Source of the DNA: Anaerolineaceae bacterium UBA3924
GTDB lineage: Bacteria; Chloroflexota; Anaerolineae; Anaerolineales; Anaerolineaceae
Length of the DNA: 25,514 nt
NCBI GenBank assembly: GCA_002385985.1
Contig: DGEO01000015.1
Coordinates: forward strand, 1-25,514
Direction of reading: 5' to 3'
Part shown: in pieces, positions 6,542-14,609 of the stretch
Position numbering within the stretch: position 1 is the first letter of the stretch
Layout: each line of letters opens with the position of its first letter
Position numbers and translations under genes: made by a program
Notes under the pieces: generated by a model
Told to the model about the DNA's origin: nothing
What the model saw: only the letters and a program-made list of their open reading frames with translations
Databases searched by the model: none

Positions 6542-8692
6542 ATGACCACTGAGAACAAGCAGCCATCCACATCTTTCCCCGTCCTGAAAACGATAACCGG
6601 TCTGGTGGTACTGGGAGTCCTGTTCTGGATCAGCACCTGGCAGGCGCTGCTGTTCCACAGCCTGGCGGAGCTGTTCAGCATCGTCATCGCCGGCTCCATC
6701 TTCATCCTCACCTGGAACTCGCGCCGCTTTTTCGAAAACGATTACCTGTATTTCACCGGCGTGGGCATGCTGTTTGTCGGCTTTCTGGACCTGATCCACA
6801 CACTGGCCTACCGCAACATGGGCGTCTTCCCCGGCCTGACGGTGAACGAGCCCACCCAGCTGTGGATCGCCGCCCGCTACACGCAGAGCCTGGCGCTGCT
6901 GATCGCCCCGCTGTTCCTGCGCCGCCGGATAGACAACCCGCCCCTGCTCCTGCTGGGCTACACCGCCTGGACGGGGCTGATCCTGGCCTCGATCTTCCTG
7001 TGGAAAACCTTCCCCGACGCGCTTGTCCCCACCGAAGGTGACGCCGGCCAGCTGACCCCCTTCAAAATTGCCAGCGAATACATCATCGTGGGCATCCTGG
7101 CCGTGGCCGCCTGGCAGATGCACCGCCGCCGCGCCACCCTGGACCCGCAGGTGCTGCGGTACCTGTACCTGTTCTTCGGGTTCAGCATTCTTTCCGAGCT
7201 TTCCTTCACCAATTACGCCAACGTCTTCAGCCTGTTCAACGTGCTCGGGCACCTGCTCAAGATCGTGGCCTTCTTCTCCATTTACAAGGCGATCCTCGAG
7301 ACCGGGTTCCTGCGGCCCTTCCAGCTGCTCTTCCGCGATCTGGCGCGGCGGGAGGAAGAGCTGCGCCTGTCACACGCCGACCTGGAACGGCGCGTCGAGG
7401 AGCGCACCCTGGCGCTGCGCGACGAGGTCCGGGAGCGCCAGCAGGCCCAGCGCGAGCTGCAGCAGGCCAAAGACGAGCTGGAGCAGCGGGTGATCGACCG
7501 GACCGCCCAGCTGCAGGCGGCCAACCGCGAGCTGGAGCGCGAGCTGGCCATCCGCCACCGGGTGGAAGCCGCGCTGCGCCAGTCCGAAGCCCGGCTGCGG
7601 CGCCTGGCCGAGTCTAACATCATCGGCGTGATCTACAAATCCCGCGACGGGCGTGTGACCGAAGCCAACCAGGCCTACCTGGACATGATCGGCTACACCC
7701 GGGCCGACCTGCAGGCCGGGCGGGTCCGCTGGGACCGCATCACCGCGCCCGAGTATCTTGAAAAAGAATACCTGGCCCTGCAGGAGGCGGACGAGAGAGG
7801 GGCCTGCCAGCCTTATGAAAAAGACTACCTGCGCTCGGACGGCGACCGGGTGACCGCGCTGGTCGGGTTTGCCAGCCTGGAACTGCCCGGCCATTACATC
7901 GGCTTCGTGCTCGACCTGACCGAGAGCAAGAAGGCCGAGCGGGCGCTCAAGGAGTACGCCCTCAAGCTGGAGCACTCCAACCGGGAGCTGGAGCAGTTCG
8001 CCTTCGTGGCCTCGCACGATCTGCAGGAACCGCTGCGCAAGATTTCCACCTTTGGCTCGCGGCTGAGAGACCGGGTCGCCAGCCGGCTGGACGAGGAAGA
8101 GAGGCTCTACCTGGACCGCATTCTGGACGCCTCCGGCCGCATGCGCCACATGATCAACGACCTGCTGGCCCTCTCAAGAGTGACCACGCAGGGCCAGCCG
8201 TTCGAGCAGGTGGATCTCAACCAGGTCGTGGCCGACGTACTCAGCGACCTGGAGGTGCAGATCGAGCGCACCCGCGGCCAGGTGTACGCCGACCCGCTCC
8301 CCAGCGTGGACGCCGACCCGGTGCAGATGCGCCAGCTGTTCCAGAACCTGATCGGCAACGCGCTCAAGTTCCATAAAAACGGCGTTCCGCCGGTGATTCA
8401 CCTGACCTGCCGGCATGAGACCTACAAGGACCAGCCTGCGCTGGTGCTGACGGTGCAGGACAACGGCATCGGCTTCGACATCCAGTACCTGGAACGCATC
8501 TTCCAGCCCTTCCAGCGCCTGCACGGGAAAAGCACCTATGAAGGCAGCGGCATTGGTCTGGCAATCTGTCGTAAAATTGTAGAGCGGCATGGGGGAACCA
8601 TCACAGCTGAAAGCCAGCCCGACCAGGGGACGGCCTTTATTGTCATACTGCCCACCAGCCACGAGGAGGTCCAGATTGAAGGACGCGCGTAA
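6542..8692 (+). CDS. MASE3-PAS sensor histidine kinase
   Basis: The 716-residue membrane kinase starts with a seven- or eight-helix sensor region (about 15-255) that matches the MASE3 type (YLYFTGVGMLFVGFLDLIHTLAY, a run broken here by family convention only). A long coiled coil (about 270-350) follows that looks internally duplicated (LERRVEERT and LEQRVIDRT), then a PAS domain (about 350-465). The phospho-acceptor H-box is ASHDLQEPLRK with H492. The ATPase domain has N-box NLIGNALKFH, G1 DNGIGFD, F-box FQPFQRLHG and G2 GSGIGLAICRKI. The H-box type (SHDLQEPLRKI) is that of kinases paired with small Rcp1-like regulators, and such a regulator overlaps its 3' end. The ligand is unknown. No Shine-Dalgarno is seen, but no better start exists. 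Confidence 0.93.
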   Translation: MTTENKQPSTSFPVLKTITGLVVLGVLFWISTWQALLFHSLAELFSIVIAGSIFILTWNSRRFFENDYLYFTGVGMLFVGFLDLIHTLAYRNMGVFPGLTVNEPTQLWIAARYTQSLALLIAPLFLRRRIDNPPLLLLGYTAWTGLILASIFLWKTFPDALVPTEGDAGQLTPFKIASEYIIVGILAVAAWQMHRRRATLDPQVLRYLYLFFGFSILSELSFTNYANVFSLFNVLGHLLKIVAFFSIYKAILETGFLRPFQLLFRDLARREEELRLSHADLERRVEERTLALRDEVRERQQAQRELQQAKDELEQRVIDRTAQLQAANRELERELAIRHRVEAALRQSEARLRRLAESNIIGVIYKSRDGRVTEANQAYLDMIGYTRADLQAGRVRWDRITAPEYLEKEYLALQEADERGACQPYEKDYLRSDGDRVTALVGFASLELPGHYIGFVLDLTESKKAERALKEYALKLEHSNRELEQFAFVASHDLQEPLRKISTFGSRLRDRVASRLDEEERLYLDRILDASGRMRHMINDLLALSRVTTQGQPFEQVDLNQVVADVLSDLEVQIERTRGQVYADPLPSVDADPVQMRQLFQNLIGNALKFHKNGVPPVIHLTCRHETYKDQPALVLTVQDNGIGFDIQYLERIFQPFQRLHGKSTYEGSGIGLAICRKIVERHGGTITAESQPDQGTAFIVILPTSHEEVQIEGRA

Positions 8693-9122
8693 ACCCTTAC
8701 GGGTGATGATCGCGGATGACGACCCGGACGACCAATGGCTCATTACCGACGCGCTCAAAGCGGCCAACATCGCCCATCAGGTTGTTTTCGTCTCGGACGG
8801 CGTCGAGCTGATGGATTATTTACACCAGAAAGGCCAGTACAGCAACCCGCAGGCTTACCCTCGCCCTGACTTGATCCTGCTGGATCTGAACATGCCCCGC
8901 AAGGACGGTCGTGAGGCCCTTTGCGAGATCAAAAGCGACCCGGTGCTCCGGCGCATCCCGGTGGTTATCTTTACCACCTCCCAGTCCGCCGAGGATGTGG
9001 CCCAATGCTACGACCTGGGCGGCAACGCGTATGTGGTGAAGCCGCACTCCTTCGCCGGGCTGGTCCAGGTGCTGAAAACGCTGGACGAGCACTGGTGCAA
9101 CACCGCCCGGCTGGCCAGCTAG
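8676..9122 (+). CDS. Single-domain response regulator, Rcp1-like
   Basis: The protein is 148 residues long if it starts at the TTG at 8676. That codon has GAGGAGG (8663-8669) six bases upstream, and the resulting length is typical of Rcp1-type receivers. The same frame extends to 8589, inside the kinase gene, but without a ribosome site. Receiver landmarks are complete: acidic pair D14/D15 (IADDDPDDQ), phospho-acceptor D70 (LILLDLNMP), T100 (IFTTSQ) and K122 (VVKPHSF). No output domain is present, so it must act by protein contact or phosphotransfer. It overlaps the histidine kinase by 17 bases, a strong sign that the two form one two-component pair. Confidence 0.93.
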   Translation: MKDARKPLRVMIADDDPDDQWLITDALKAANIAHQVVFVSDGVELMDYLHQKGQYSNPQAYPRPDLILLDLNMPRKDGREALCEIKSDPVLRRIPVVIFTTSQSAEDVAQCYDLGGNAYVVKPHSFAGLVQVLKTLDEHWCNTARLAS

Positions 9123-9141
9123 GAACGCCGTTCACGGGTTT

Positions 9142-9894
9142 TCAGTTTTTATCCAGACAGCCAAAAGCGAATACCACCGAGCGCAGCGCCTCGGGGACCA
9201 GCCGGCCGTACTGCAGCCCCAGCCAGTACGCCAGCCCGGAGAAGGCCAGGTAGGCCGGTTCCGGCTCAAAGCCGTAGACCGCCGCGTGAAAGCCGTGCCG
9301 GGCCAGTGTCCGGCGCAGGGCCGGCAGCGTGCTGCAGCGGTAATAAGCCGGGAAAACGTCCTCCTCCCGGGTGCCCTGCTTCACCCAGGCCAGCAGCCTG
9401 GCGTGATAGCGGTAAGGCAGCAGCCTTGAAGCCAGGCCCACATACCCCCAGCGGTTGGACGTGCGAATGCACAGGGTTCCGCCGCTCTTCAGCACCCTGC
9501 TAGCCTCGGTAAAAAAGCTCTCCGGGTCCAGCAGGTGCTCAAGCACCTGGTCGCAGATGACCATGTCGGCGCTGTCGCTTTCCAGCGGCCAGACCGGATG
9601 ATCAGGATCCAGCCGGTGAAACCGGTCCAGGAAGGGGTTGCGCTCGCCCGCGGATGAAATGTCCAGCCCGATTACCTGGCGAACTTTACCGCGCAGGATG
9701 CGCAGCTCGCGGCGGGCCGGCACGGGATCGTCCTGATAAGCCCCTCGCCCGCAGCCGAAGTCGACCACCGTCATTTCCGGGCGCAGCAGCGCATGCACCC
9801 GGGTGTAAAAAGCCATCGTGCCGTCGACGCGGGTGAAGCCGCCAAAGCGCGATTCAGGGAAAAAACGCTCTTGCAGGGGCATGCCCCCCATCAT
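9142..9894 (-). CDS. SAM-dependent class I methyltransferase
   Basis: The protein has about 250 residues from the first ATG of an ATGATG pair at 9894. Motif I is TVVDFGCGRG (about 42-51), the second strand acid is in VIGLDIS, motif II is DMVICDQVLEHL, and the following SRVLKSGGTLCIRTSN is the usual strand-4/5 region. This is the Methyltransf_11/23 layout. Substrate is unknown; the C-terminal part has aromatic and basic residues (RYHARLLAWVK, PAYYRC) but no diagnostic motif. An upstream in-frame GTG at 9945 lies beside a long hairpin and is unlikely. The ATG at 9882 is also possible; no start has a clear ribosome site. The gene converges with the response regulator, 19 bases apart. Confidence 0.85.
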   Translation of the reverse strand: MMGGMPLQERFFPESRFGGFTRVDGTMAFYTRVHALLRPEMTVVDFGCGRGAYQDDPVPARRELRILRGKVRQVIGLDISSAGERNPFLDRFHRLDPDHPVWPLESDSADMVICDQVLEHLLDPESFFTEASRVLKSGGTLCIRTSNRWGYVGLASRLLPYRYHARLLAWVKQGTREEDVFPAYYRCSTLPALRRTLARHGFHAAVYGFEPEPAYLAFSGLAYWLGLQYGRLVPEALRSVVFAFGCLDKN

Positions 9895-9945
9895 AGAGGA
9901 AAACCGGGTTATTGGCAAGCTGCACTCGAGCGAGGCGCGAATCAC

Positions 9946-9973
9946 CGGGCGGGCAGCTTCAGCTGCCCGCCCG
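9946..9973. terminator. Strong 12-bp hairpin without T-tract
   Basis: CGGGCGGGCAGC (9946-9957) pairs perfectly with GCTGCCCGCCCG (9962-9973) around a TTCA loop. It lies after the minus-strand seven-cysteine gene and before the methyltransferase. It may be a T-less terminator or an mRNA-stabilising structure. Confidence 0.5.
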
Positions 9974-10027
9974 TTACGCCTTGCCTGTTGTTATGCGGTT
10001 TTCACTCGATTCATTCAGAAGGCAGGA

Positions 10028-10240
10028 CTATGCGTACAGGTCAGGAATCGAGTCAACCATTCTCCGGGAGGTTGTTCCGGGTGCAGAATCCTCTTCCATT
10101 GCCAGCCGTGCAGCGCAGCTGCACTCGAAACCATCCCGGCAGTCGACGCAGCAGTAAATCCGGTTTTCCTTGGTCACCGGCACAGCGGTGAGCTCCACAC
10201 CACAGCCGTCGCAGTAGAGCGTATTATCAATCCGGGCCAT
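10028..10240 (-). CDS. Seven-cysteine zinc-finger-like mini-protein
   Basis: The protein has 70 residues with cysteines at 10, 13, 30, 31, 34, 40 and 42: CDGC, then CCVDC, then CSC. Spacing is close to that of small treble-clef or metallothionein-like proteins, with a Y-C-C-x-x-C-x-x-G core. The C-terminal third is acidic, then polar, without structure cues. It probably binds zinc or a related metal; the function is unknown to me. The start is well defined by AAGGAGG just before the ATG. Transcription comes from a consensus-like promoter at 10370-10398, leaving a leader of about 120 bases that contains a hairpin and a possible short reading frame. The gene is monocistronic, with the hairpin 9946-9973 about 55 bases after its stop. 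Confidence 0.85.
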   Translation of the reverse strand: MARIDNTLYCDGCGVELTAVPVTKENRIYCCVDCRDGFECSCAARLAMEEDSAPGTTSRRMVDSIPDLYA

Positions 10241-10292
10241 CTCAACCTCCTTCTAATCGAAAGATCTGATGTGCTCGGTTCAATGATCAGGT

Positions 10293-10310
10293 CCGCCAGG
10301 GAGCTGGCGG
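10293..10310 (-). promoter_or_regulatory. Leader hairpin of the seven-cysteine gene
   Basis: CCGCCAG and CTGGCGG form a perfect seven-bp stem with a four-base loop in the 5' leader, midway between promoter and start codon. A 24-codon reading frame (ATG at 10354 to TGA at 10280-10282) runs through it. Attenuation or another leader-based control is possible but unproven. Confidence 0.4.
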
Positions 10311-10369
10311 TTTACCAACCACCTCGCCTGCCTTCCGGCCTGTAAGGATTCCATGGAGAGGACACCTAC

Positions 10370-10398
10370 ATTATAGCCGATCCGGGGGAGAAGGTCAA
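10370..10398 (-). promoter_or_regulatory. Promoter of the seven-cysteine gene
   Basis: On the minus strand, TTGACC (10393-10398) and TATAAT (10370-10375) are separated by exactly 17 bases. This is close to the sigma-70-type consensus. Confidence 0.75.
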
Positions 10399-10432
10399 TA
10401 TTAGGATACATTTTCTCCAATTAACCTCCATC

Positions 10433-12214
10433 CTACGGATGCAGCGGCCAGATGAGCGGCACCAGCAGCAGGGAGATGGCGAAAATGATCAGCGTGAGCG
10501 GCGTGCCCACCCTCACAAAGTCCGAAAAGCGGTAGTTGCCGGGGTTGTACACCATCATGCAGGACGGCTCCAGCGGGGTCATGAAGGAGGTGCTGGCCGC
10601 CACGGCGATCATCACCGCGAAAGTGCGCGGGTTGGCCCCCAACTGCAGGGCGGTCTGCACGGCCACCGGCAGCACAACCACCGCTGCAGCCTGGTTGGAC
10701 ATGGGCTGGGTGAGCAGCACGGTCAGCAGGAAGAAGCCCCCCAGCTGCACCAGGAGCGGCATCCCCCCGGTGAACTGCACGATCAGCCCGGCCAGGTAGG
10801 AGGCCGTGCCGGTCACCTCCATGGCCCGCCCCAGGGCCAGCATGCAGCCGATCAGCACCAGCACCCGCCAGTCGACCTCGCGGTAGGCCTCCTCGGGCGT
10901 GATGGTGCGCGTCAGGAAGGTGAACACCACCCCGGCCAGCACCGCTACCGTCAGGGGCACCAGACCGGTCGAGCCCAGCACCAGCGCCAACAGGAAGATC
11001 AGCACCGCCGTCCGCGCCCGGGGAATGTTGGGCAGGCGCTCGCCCAGCCCGCTGATGATGCGGAAGTTGTTGTTGCGGCTGAGCAGGGAGATCTTGGCCG
11101 GCTCCCCCTGGATGATCAGCTGGTCGCCCACCCGCAGGCGGGTCTCGCTTATTTTCTCCTGAATGGTGCGCCCGCTGCGGTGCAGGCCCAGCACCTTGAG
11201 GCCGTACCGCTCCGCAAAGCGCAGGCTCTTGAGGGAGTATCCCACCAGCGGCGAGCCGGGCAGCAGAATCCCCTCCACCACGTCGGCGGCCTGCGGGTCC
11301 GGCTGCCCGTCCTGCGGCTCTTCGGGCACCTTGATGTCAATCCCGGCGATGTCCTTGACGCGCAGCAGCTCGTCGCGCCGGGTCTGCACCAGCAGGGTAT
11401 CGCCCGCGGCGATGGACCGCCCGGTCGGCGGGATGATCAACTGGCCGCCCGGCTCGCGGATGCGGGTCACCGTCAGGTCAATCCTGTCGTTCAGCCCCGG
11501 GTCGTCCACCGGATGGCCGATCAGCGGCGAGCCCGGCTGGACCACGATCTCGGTGCTGTAGGGGACCTCGCTGCCGGGGTCCTCCAGGCCGGGATCGGTT
11601 TCCCGCACCGGGATCAGGCGGCTGCCGATGGTGTACATGTAGGCCAGCCCGACCAGAGCCACCGGAATCCCGACGGGCGTGAGCTCCAGCAGGCGCAGCG
11701 GCTCCATCTGGTACTGCACCAGCAGCCCGCTGATCACGATGTTGGTTGAGGAAGAGACCAGCGTCACCGAGCTGCTGAGGATGGAGCCGAAAGCCAGCGG
11801 CATGAGCAGCCGCGAGGGATTGGCCCGGATTTTCTTCGCAATGTTGAGCGTCACGGGCAGGAAGAAGGCCGTGGCAGCCGTGTTGCTGATCACCGCGCTC
11901 AGGCTGGCCACCGCGCTCATCAGCAGGCCCATCGTCCGGCGCGGCTCGTCGGTGGTGCGCCGCTGGATGTAGCGGCTGGCGATGTCCACCACCCCGGTGC
12001 GGGACAGCGCAGCGGTCATGACCAGCAGGCCCAGAATCAGCAGCACCGTCGAGCTGCCAAACCCGGCGAAGGCCTCCTCCGGTTCGAGCAGCCCGGTGAT
12101 CACCAGCGCGATTAATATGCCCAGTCCGGCGACGTCAGGGGAAACGATCTCGGCTGAAAACAAAACCAGAGCAGCCGCGATCAAGGCCAGAAGCAGGCCG
12201 ATTTCCAGGGTCAT
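10433..12214 (-). CDS. SLC13-type transporter with two RCK_C domains
   Basis: The membrane protein has 593 residues from the ATG at 12214 (AGAGAGG about ten bases upstream); the frame is open to 12316 but the extension is not membrane-like. An N-terminal half of about six helices contains the hairpin signature SNTAATAFFLPV. Two soluble RCK_C/TrkA_C modules follow (about 225-300 and 310-390; each begins with a PGSPLIG or PGSPLVG turn), then a C-terminal half with the matching SNQAAAVVVLP signature. This is the DASS/SLC13 (divalent anion/sodium symporter) layout as in YfbS-like and SAC1-like proteins. Substrates in this family include sulfate, phosphate and dicarboxylates; the one here cannot be told. 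It is monocistronic, with its own promoter. Confidence 0.9.
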   Translation of the reverse strand: MTLEIGLLLALIAAALVLFSAEIVSPDVAGLGILIALVITGLLEPEEAFAGFGSSTVLLILGLLVMTAALSRTGVVDIASRYIQRRTTDEPRRTMGLLMSAVASLSAVISNTAATAFFLPVTLNIAKKIRANPSRLLMPLAFGSILSSSVTLVSSSTNIVISGLLVQYQMEPLRLLELTPVGIPVALVGLAYMYTIGSRLIPVRETDPGLEDPGSEVPYSTEIVVQPGSPLIGHPVDDPGLNDRIDLTVTRIREPGGQLIIPPTGRSIAAGDTLLVQTRRDELLRVKDIAGIDIKVPEEPQDGQPDPQAADVVEGILLPGSPLVGYSLKSLRFAERYGLKVLGLHRSGRTIQEKISETRLRVGDQLIIQGEPAKISLLSRNNNFRIISGLGERLPNIPRARTAVLIFLLALVLGSTGLVPLTVAVLAGVVFTFLTRTITPEEAYREVDWRVLVLIGCMLALGRAMEVTGTASYLAGLIVQFTGGMPLLVQLGGFFLLTVLLTQPMSNQAAAVVVLPVAVQTALQLGANPRTFAVMIAVAASTSFMTPLEPSCMMVYNPGNYRFSDFVRVGTPLTLIIFAISLLLVPLIWPLHP

Positions 12215-12249
12215 CCAGCACGCACCTCTCTGTACCGCTAATTTCCTGT

Positions 12250-12289
12250 ATTGTACGGGTATTGTACGGGCGGCTGCCGGAGAAAACAA
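12250..12289 (-). promoter_or_regulatory. Promoter and tandem repeat upstream of the SLC13 gene
   Basis: On the minus strand, TTGTTT (12284-12289) and TACAAT (12261-12266) are 17 bases apart. The plus-strand 10-mer ATTGTACGGG occurs twice, 11 bases apart (12250-12259 and 12261-12270), so the -10 element is duplicated. The repeat could be an operator or a second promoter. Confidence 0.5.
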
Positions 12290-12338
12290 CGGGGGGATTC
12301 TCCTCATACCCGCCATGAGGTCACCCTGGCCTGAATCA

Positions 12339-12367
12339 AAACAGCGCCCGGCAATCGGGCGCTGTTT
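12339..12367 (-). terminator. Terminator of the amino-sugar operon
   Basis: A 12-bp perfect stem (AAACAGCGCCCG with CGGGCGCTGTTT, five-base loop) lies 19 bases after the SIS gene stop and ends in TTTT when read on the minus strand. Confidence 0.88.
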
Positions 12368-12385
12368 AACTGGAACGGCTTCAGT

Positions 12386-13423
12386 TTACTGGGTCTCGGT
12401 CACCTTGCGCAGGCCGCGCGGGGCCTCGGTGTCGTACCCTTTGGCACGGGTCAGGTGGTAGGCGAACAGCTGCCCGCCGACAATGCTGACCAGCGGCGAG
12501 GCCCATTCCGGCATATCTACCGGCAGCCGCAGCGGCGACTTCGCCAGGCGCAGTGCTTCCTCCTGGTTGGAGATCACCAGCAGCTCGGCCTGTTTGTCGT
12601 CGTGCAGCTGGCGCAGCAGACCCAGCATGTCGGCGTACACCTTACCCTCCGGCACCACGGCCAGCACCGGGTAACCCTGCGCCACCACAGCGATCGGCCC
12701 GTGCTGGAAATCGGCCGAGGAGTACGGCGCGGCCAGCAGGTAGGTCATTTCCTTCATCTTCAGCGACCACTCGATGGCCGTGCAGTAGTTATAGCCGCGC
12801 CCCAGCACCACGCACTGCTCCATGTAGCGGTAGCGCTGCGCGGTGCGCTCGATCAGCTCATCCTGCTCCAGCATGAACTGCATCCACCCGGAGATCTTCT
12901 CCAGCTCTTCCATGGAGACCCCCTGTGGGTTGAGCGCCTGTGAGAGCATGGCAACAGCCATCAGCGAGCTGGTGTAGGTCTTGGTGGCGGCCACGGCCTG
13001 CTCCACCCCGGCCTGAATATCCAGGACGAAATCGGCCTGGGCGGCCAGGGGAGAATCCGGCGCGTTGGTGATGGCCACCGTCAGGCAGCCCTGCTTGCGG
13101 CCCTCGGCCAGCACGCTGACGATATCCGGCGACTTGCCGGACTGCGAAACCCCCACCACCAGCGCGTCCTTCAGCCGCGGCGGGTGGTTGTACAGCGAAA
13201 ACAGCGAAGGCGTCGCCAGGGCGACCGTCAGCCCGTTCTGAATGCCCCACAGGTACTGGGCATAGCGGGCGGCGTTGTCGGACGTGCCGCGGGCGGCGAA
13301 GTAGGCGTAGCGAATGTCACGGCGGTGGATTTCCCGCGCCAGTTCCGCGGCCACTCCGGCCTGCCCGACCAGCAGGCGATCAATAACTTCAGGTTGTTCG
13401 AAAATTTCACTCCGCAGGCTCAT
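12386..13423 (-). CDS. GlmS-like SIS-domain glucosamine-6-phosphate deaminase/isomerase
   Basis: The 345-residue cytosolic protein has two SIS domains (about 35-165 and 200-325) and no glutaminase domain. Sugar-phosphate contacts are visible as ARGTSDN and GVSQSGKSPD. The GlmS catalytic residues are kept: E225 in KMKE, H241 in FQHGP, and a C-terminal PRGLRKV that matches the GlmS PRNLAKS lysine region. Lacking an ammonia source, such proteins act as glucosamine-6-phosphate deaminases (NagB-II/GlmD type) or as AgaS-like enzymes. Its start overlaps the end of nagA by 17 bases, so deacetylation and deamination of N-acetylglucosamine-6-phosphate would be made from one mRNA. It is the last gene of its operon. 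Confidence 0.9.
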   Translation of the reverse strand: MSLRSEIFEQPEVIDRLLVGQAGVAAELAREIHRRDIRYAYFAARGTSDNAARYAQYLWGIQNGLTVALATPSLFSLYNHPPRLKDALVVGVSQSGKSPDIVSVLAEGRKQGCLTVAITNAPDSPLAAQADFVLDIQAGVEQAVAATKTYTSSLMAVAMLSQALNPQGVSMEELEKISGWMQFMLEQDELIERTAQRYRYMEQCVVLGRGYNYCTAIEWSLKMKEMTYLLAAPYSSADFQHGPIAVVAQGYPVLAVVPEGKVYADMLGLLRQLHDDKQAELLVISNQEEALRLAKSPLRLPVDMPEWASPLVSIVGGQLFAYHLTRAKGYDTEAPRGLRKVTETQ

Positions 13424-14576
13424 TCAATTTCCCTCGTTGATAAAAAAGATCTCCACCGGTCATGGTCAGGACCACATACCCGTCCTGGTCCAGCAGCACC
13501 AGGTCGGCCTTGGCGCCGGCGCGGATCACGCCAACGTTGGCCAGGCCCAGTACGCTCGCCGGCGTGCTGGTGACGCAGGGCAGCGCCTCCACCAGCGATG
13601 CGCCGGTATAGTCCATCAGATTTCGCAAGGCGGCATCCAGCGTCAGGATGCTGCCCGCCAGGGTGCCGTCCGCCAGGCGGGCGGAGGTTTCGTCCACCGT
13701 CACGGTGAAATCGCCCAGGCGGTACTCGCCCGGCGTCATGCCCATCGCGGCCATCGCGTCGGTGACCAGGGTCAGCCCGCGCGGACCTTTGGCCCGCCAG
13801 GCCAGGTCGACCATGGCCGGATGCACGTGAATGCCATCAGGGATGATCCCCACCGCCACGCTGCGCGCCCGCAGCAGCGCCGCGCTCAGCCCCGGCCGGC
13901 GGTGGTCCAGCGGGGGCTGGGCGTTGAACAGGTGCGTACCGTAGGTGATCCCGTCGCTGAAGGCCTCCATCGCCTCCTCATAGGTGGCCATGGAATGCCC
14001 GGCGCTGACCACCACCCCGTTGTTGCGCAGCACCCCGATGACCTCATGCGCGCCGGGCAGCTCGGGCGCCAGGGTCACCAGGCGAACGCCAGTCTCAGGC
14101 GACCAGTCCGCCGCGCGCCTTGCGTCGGGTGCGGTGATGTACGCCGGGTTGTGCGCGCCTTTCTTCGCCGGGTTGAGAAAGGGACCTTCCACGTGCAGCC
14201 CCAGGGGAACCGCGCCGCGGAAGTCCGCCGGCCGGCCGCGCCGCAGCGCCCGCAGGGCATGGTTCAGCGTGTCCTCGCCGCAGGTGATGATGGTCGGCAG
14301 GAAGGAGGTCACCCCGTAGCGGGGCAGCTGAGCCGCCACCCGCCAGATGGAGTCGGGGTTATCGGTGAAGTCCTCGCCAAACCCGCCGTTGAGCTGCAGC
14401 TCGATGAAGCCGGGCGCCAGGTACATCCCCTGCCCGTCAATCACCTGCGCCTGGCTGGGCACCGGCACGTCCGCCTCCGGCCCGAGGGCGCGGATGCGGT
14501 CCTCTTCCGTCACCAGCACCCCGTTTTCAATCACTCCCCCTGGAGTGACCAGCGCGACATCTTTAAAGGCGTACAT
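13407..14576 (-). CDS. nagA: N-acetylglucosamine-6-phosphate deacetylase
   Basis: The 389-residue amidohydrolase removes acetate from N-acetylglucosamine-6-phosphate in the cytosol. Visible motifs are APGFIELQLNGG at the barrel entry, HVEGPF with metal ligand E130, SAGHS with H194, THLFNA with H215, PDGIHVHP, and VTDAM with catalytic D273. These match the E. coli NagA landmarks in order and spacing. The ATG at 14576 has AGGAGA nine bases upstream; a TTG one codon earlier is also possible. The gene follows an aldo/keto reductase by 33 bases and overlaps the SIS gene, giving a catabolic order that feeds fructose-6-phosphate into glycolysis. The source may be recycled cell wall or chitin oligomers; no transporter or kinase is in the window. 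Confidence 0.95.
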   Translation of the reverse strand: MYAFKDVALVTPGGVIENGVLVTEEDRIRALGPEADVPVPSQAQVIDGQGMYLAPGFIELQLNGGFGEDFTDNPDSIWRVAAQLPRYGVTSFLPTIITCGEDTLNHALRALRRGRPADFRGAVPLGLHVEGPFLNPAKKGAHNPAYITAPDARRAADWSPETGVRLVTLAPELPGAHEVIGVLRNNGVVVSAGHSMATYEEAMEAFSDGITYGTHLFNAQPPLDHRRPGLSAALLRARSVAVGIIPDGIHVHPAMVDLAWRAKGPRGLTLVTDAMAAMGMTPGEYRLGDFTVTVDETSARLADGTLAGSILTLDAALRNLMDYTGASLVEALPCVTSTPASVLGLANVGVIRAGAKADLVLLDQDGYVVLTMTGGDLFYQRGKLNEPAE

Positions 14577-14609
14577 CAATGATTTCTCCTGATCGGACGT
14601 TGAACTGGC

